DNA of 64,000 nucleotides, from assembly GCA_963170055.1 (NCBI GenBank), contig CAUJGJ010000161.1:3155475-3219474 (forward strand), read 5' to 3'. Below, in pieces: positions 61,675-64,000 of this stretch. Every line of letters starts with the position of its first letter. The stretch's first letter is position 1. Both the position numbers and the translations under genes were made by a program. A model generated the notes under the pieces. The model did no database searches. It saw only the letters and a program-made list of their open reading frames with translations, and was not told the origin of the DNA. The DNA is from Halisarca cf. caerulea (Eukaryota > Porifera > Demospongiae > Chondrillida > Halisarcidae).

Positions 61675-61740
61675 TTATCATCAATCCATCATTTTCCTGA
61701 AGCTGCAATTTCTCAAGCAGTTTGTAGGCCTTTGAGCTTA
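61675..61740 (-). CDS. Putative 66-nt phase-1 symmetric exon
   Basis: The segment between CCCAACAG and GTGAGTC reads VSSKAYKLLEKLQLQENDGL, then MI. It is 66 nt, phase 1-1, and lies 75 bp upstream (in transcription order) of the 108-nt exon. KLLEKLQLQEND looks helical. It is short, so the call rests on the good splice borders and the matching phase. Further upstream exons were not identified in the window. Confidence 0.48.
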
Positions 61741-61929
61741 CTGTTGGGCAGAAAGGTCAGAATGTAAAAATGCTAATGCCAGCATGATATTGTTAATACA
61801 GATATATACACAATCAACTACTTTGATGAAGTGAGACAGATAAATCCTACAGCTATTCAATTACAAAGTATAGTAGCAGGTAGATACAGGTAGGTAGGTA
61901 GATATGTATGCATATGTGGTTTCTATATG

Positions 61930-62479
61930 CAGGTATGTTATGTCTGAATCCAGCAATAAATGTAACGTTATACGACTTCACGCAAGCAGTAACCACAATG
62001 GTTTGTCACGCGCACATAACTTGATTTTGGTGATGACGTCATGTTCAAACTGAACATATACGGGAGTATACAGTAAAAATGTTTAGACACTTTTGTAGAA
62101 CATGTGATAGCATGTGATAACAGTCTCAAGAAGAGTTGAGTTCGAGCAGAAAATTTCTTTGAAAAGGCGGTGGTAAATATCTCAAATTGGAGGATCATGA
62201 GTTGGTCCATCGTGTTCCCAATACTCAAAACTGCTGTGAAAGATTCCTGGAGCTCTGTACCTTCTATCATTCATGTTATTCCCCGTGTTTTGTGGCTGGA
62301 GACCTTGGAAAACGAAGTAAATCCCTGGACATAACAGCCGTGCTTTGAGCTACAAGGCTCCAGGAATCTTTCAGGTAGTTATTGAACCTAAGGAGCGGGT
62401 TGAATGTACTGGTGTGCTCAGAATCTGAGATTTTACCACTGCCTGCCTCTTCATCATTTTCTTGATTTGACAGTACCTG
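61930..62479. mobile_element. Related 550-bp element with CAGGTATGTTATG end
   Basis: The left end CAGGTATGTTATGTC matches the 6.2-kb element, and the right end reads ACAGTACCTG. Internally AAATCCCTGGACATAACAGCC parallels a segment at 6601-6622. Flanking duplication is not clear. A short minus frame (61968-62270) is not recognised. Confidence 0.55.
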
Positions 62480-63359
62480 AAAGAAATGCTGGTAGCGAGA
62501 TCAAGTAGATAGGCATAGGAACCGGAGGGGATACAGGGGGCATGTGCCACCCCCTCCCCTAAAATAATATCAATGAAAGTGTCCCTCCTTAAGTTACGAA
62601 GACATTGTATCTGCTAGAATGAGAATACATAACTAGTTTATTCCTTTGTCTGTAACATTTAACCTAACATTTTACCTGTAGACCTGAGGAAAATAATTTC
62701 TTTATTTATAAAACATTCACCAGCCTCAGGCAGCACTAAATCCATCATATTATATTATGCTTATGAAATCACAATGAAATCATTCATAGCATGGAAAATG
62801 GCTACATAAATTAAATGTTCATTATTGGATTACTGACTTCGATTGCCAGCATGCTGCAGTTCCCAAAAGAAAGATATTCTGAGTCATTGTTAGTAAAAAG
62901 GATCTTTTTTAACAAAGTTTTAATAAAGCATGTATAAATGCATGACTGTACATAATGTAATTGCCACAAGGCATGCCAGCAAACATGAGCTTTACAACAC
63001 AAATCATTGCCTTCAATGTAAGTCCATCCTTCTCTTCCTGAATTACGTGTCTACAACCATGGGTTAGAAAGGTGTAGAGGGTTGTACAGGGCATTGGGGT
63101 AGACAGACATAGGCTGGGGATGCAGTCATGGGAAGAAAGAGTTCAGGTGGCCCAGGGTTGTGTATGGTGTGTAATTTCCCACATTCTGTAGGTTATAAAA
63201 CAAAGGTTGCAATGCAGTTTTCTAAAAATTGTAGATTTTTTAAAATTAACTTGTTAATGCAAGTTTGAATAGCAAACTTCCAAGTAAATATATTTTTAGA
63301 GTATGATAAAATTCCCAGTTATTATTGTCTTGTCTCGAAACATTAATTTTGTTCTTTAG
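62480..63359. other. No gene recognised
   Basis: This stretch holds a short GGGGGCATGTGCCACCCCC hairpin near 62540 and two overlapping minus frames (62811-63002, 62909-63094) without motifs. Confidence 0.4.
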
Positions 63360-63561
63360 AATCTGCTCTTGTCCATCTCATACACCATGCATGGCACATA
63401 CTAATAATTGTTTACCAAAGTGTACAGGTGCATTGGTTGACAACAATAAATCAAATAGGCCTTCTGGCATACCGTATCGTGGTTATTATACGTTTTGTGG
63501 GGCAAACTTTATAAACATGATAGCCTCAATTGGACTGAAAAACATAACTGCAACTTCCTGG
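63360..63561 (+). CDS. Possible orphan cysteine-rich exon on the plus strand
   Basis: A TTGTTCTTTAG acceptor and a TGG|GTATGT donor bound a 202-nt open segment (phase 2 in, phase 0 out). It starts ICSCPSHTPCMAHTNNCLPK and continues CTGALVDNN, GYYTFCGANF, KNITATSW. The spacing of the first five cysteines (C-x-C-x5-C-x6-C-x3-C) suggests a disulfide or zinc module, but I cannot name the family. No neighbouring exon was found. Unrelated to the minus-strand exons. Confidence 0.35.
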
Positions 63562-64000
63562 GTATGTAGTCATCCTTGCAGACAATCACGAAGAGCTCTA
63601 GTGTTTACCACAGAAGCGATTCCATAATAAGCACCCAGGGCATTCATAAAGCAGTTATGCATGCATGGTTTGCGAAAGTTTTATTCATAAAATTTGCGAA
63701 ATAGCACGATTTGTAAATGTTTTGCCCAGCTAAACATTCCTGCCATACAGTATGTTAGCAAACCTAAGTAGGATACAACTGATACGTCTTGTGGGAATTT
63801 GAGCATTAACAAAAAGTCATTTTGAAGTTGTACGTATATAGCTAAAATGATATACCAGTTCTCAGTATGTAAACTAGATTATGCTAGGTTAGGTCCGCTG
63901 TGGAGGATACAAGATTTTCTCTCCAGAATATATATACGCCTTGGCAAGGCTATCTTACCAGGATGCCCTGGGCTTGCACATTTCAATAACCATTGTGTCC

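Overview
The window looks like AT-rich, repeat-laden genomic DNA from a marine invertebrate. A sponge-like animal is my guess from the style of the sequence, but nothing here proves the phylum. It is clearly eukaryotic: exons are short with GT-AG borders, long (AC)n/(TG)n tracts abound, and LINEs, SINEs, an LTR element and many MITE-type DNA transposons are present. There is no bacterial operon structure. Most long open frames are artefacts of dinucleotide repeats.

Region 1 (about 1-31 kb) is a minus-strand array of a recurring exon. Ten copies are visible (1630-1818, 4294-4482, 10555-10743, 11151-11339, 14964-15152, 23343-23531, 24808-24996, 28296-28484, 29278-29466, 30267-30455). Each is exactly 189 nt, begins and ends in phase 1, keeps its splice sites and has no stop codon, although the DNA around it is full of transposon debris. 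The array grew by nested tandem duplication: units of about 0.99 kb (28-31 kb), about 1.46 kb (22.7-25 kb), about 2.7 kb (1-5.5 kb) and an offset of about 10.46 kb (5.55-9.7 kb against 16.0-20.06 kb). The 64-residue module carries a motif like CLSxEEC..VF....W..RL......KE..I..KIAS..DKH; I cannot assign it to a named family. Insertions present in only one paralogue (6197-6955, 8162-8757, 18006-18583) date some transposon activity to after the duplications.

Region 2 (31-45 kb) holds a LINE endonuclease fragment, a more divergent phase-1 exon of the same general pattern (32925-33140), several terminal-inverted-repeat elements (33205-33661, 36184-37370, 38414-38984, 38996-40238), a retroelement C-terminal fragment (40836-41277), a large inverted repeat at 41.6 kb, and a 1.1-kb (TG)n block with higher-order structure (43707-44824).

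Region 3 (45.2-50.3 kb) is a multi-exon, minus-strand, decayed integrase gene. Its order is H2C2 zinc-binding region, integrase core, GPY/F-type module, Ulp1-like cysteine protease and PHD finger, a combination I associate with Ginger1-type DNA transposons and KRBA2-like genes. It carries several frame breaks and three further MITE-like insertions, and is followed upstream by a perfect 116-bp palindrome (50444-50559).

Region 4 (50.9-64 kb) contains a decayed plus-strand LINE (51.4-53.45 kb), a SINE (53.75-54.1 kb), a decayed minus-strand reverse transcriptase (57.2-59.1 kb), two more inverted-repeat elements, and four further minus-strand exons (54800-54996, 61241-61420, 61492-61599, 61675-61740) whose 5' borders are all phase 1. 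These may be the conserved 5' part of the same gene or a neighbouring relative. No tRNA, rRNA or CRISPR feature is supported.
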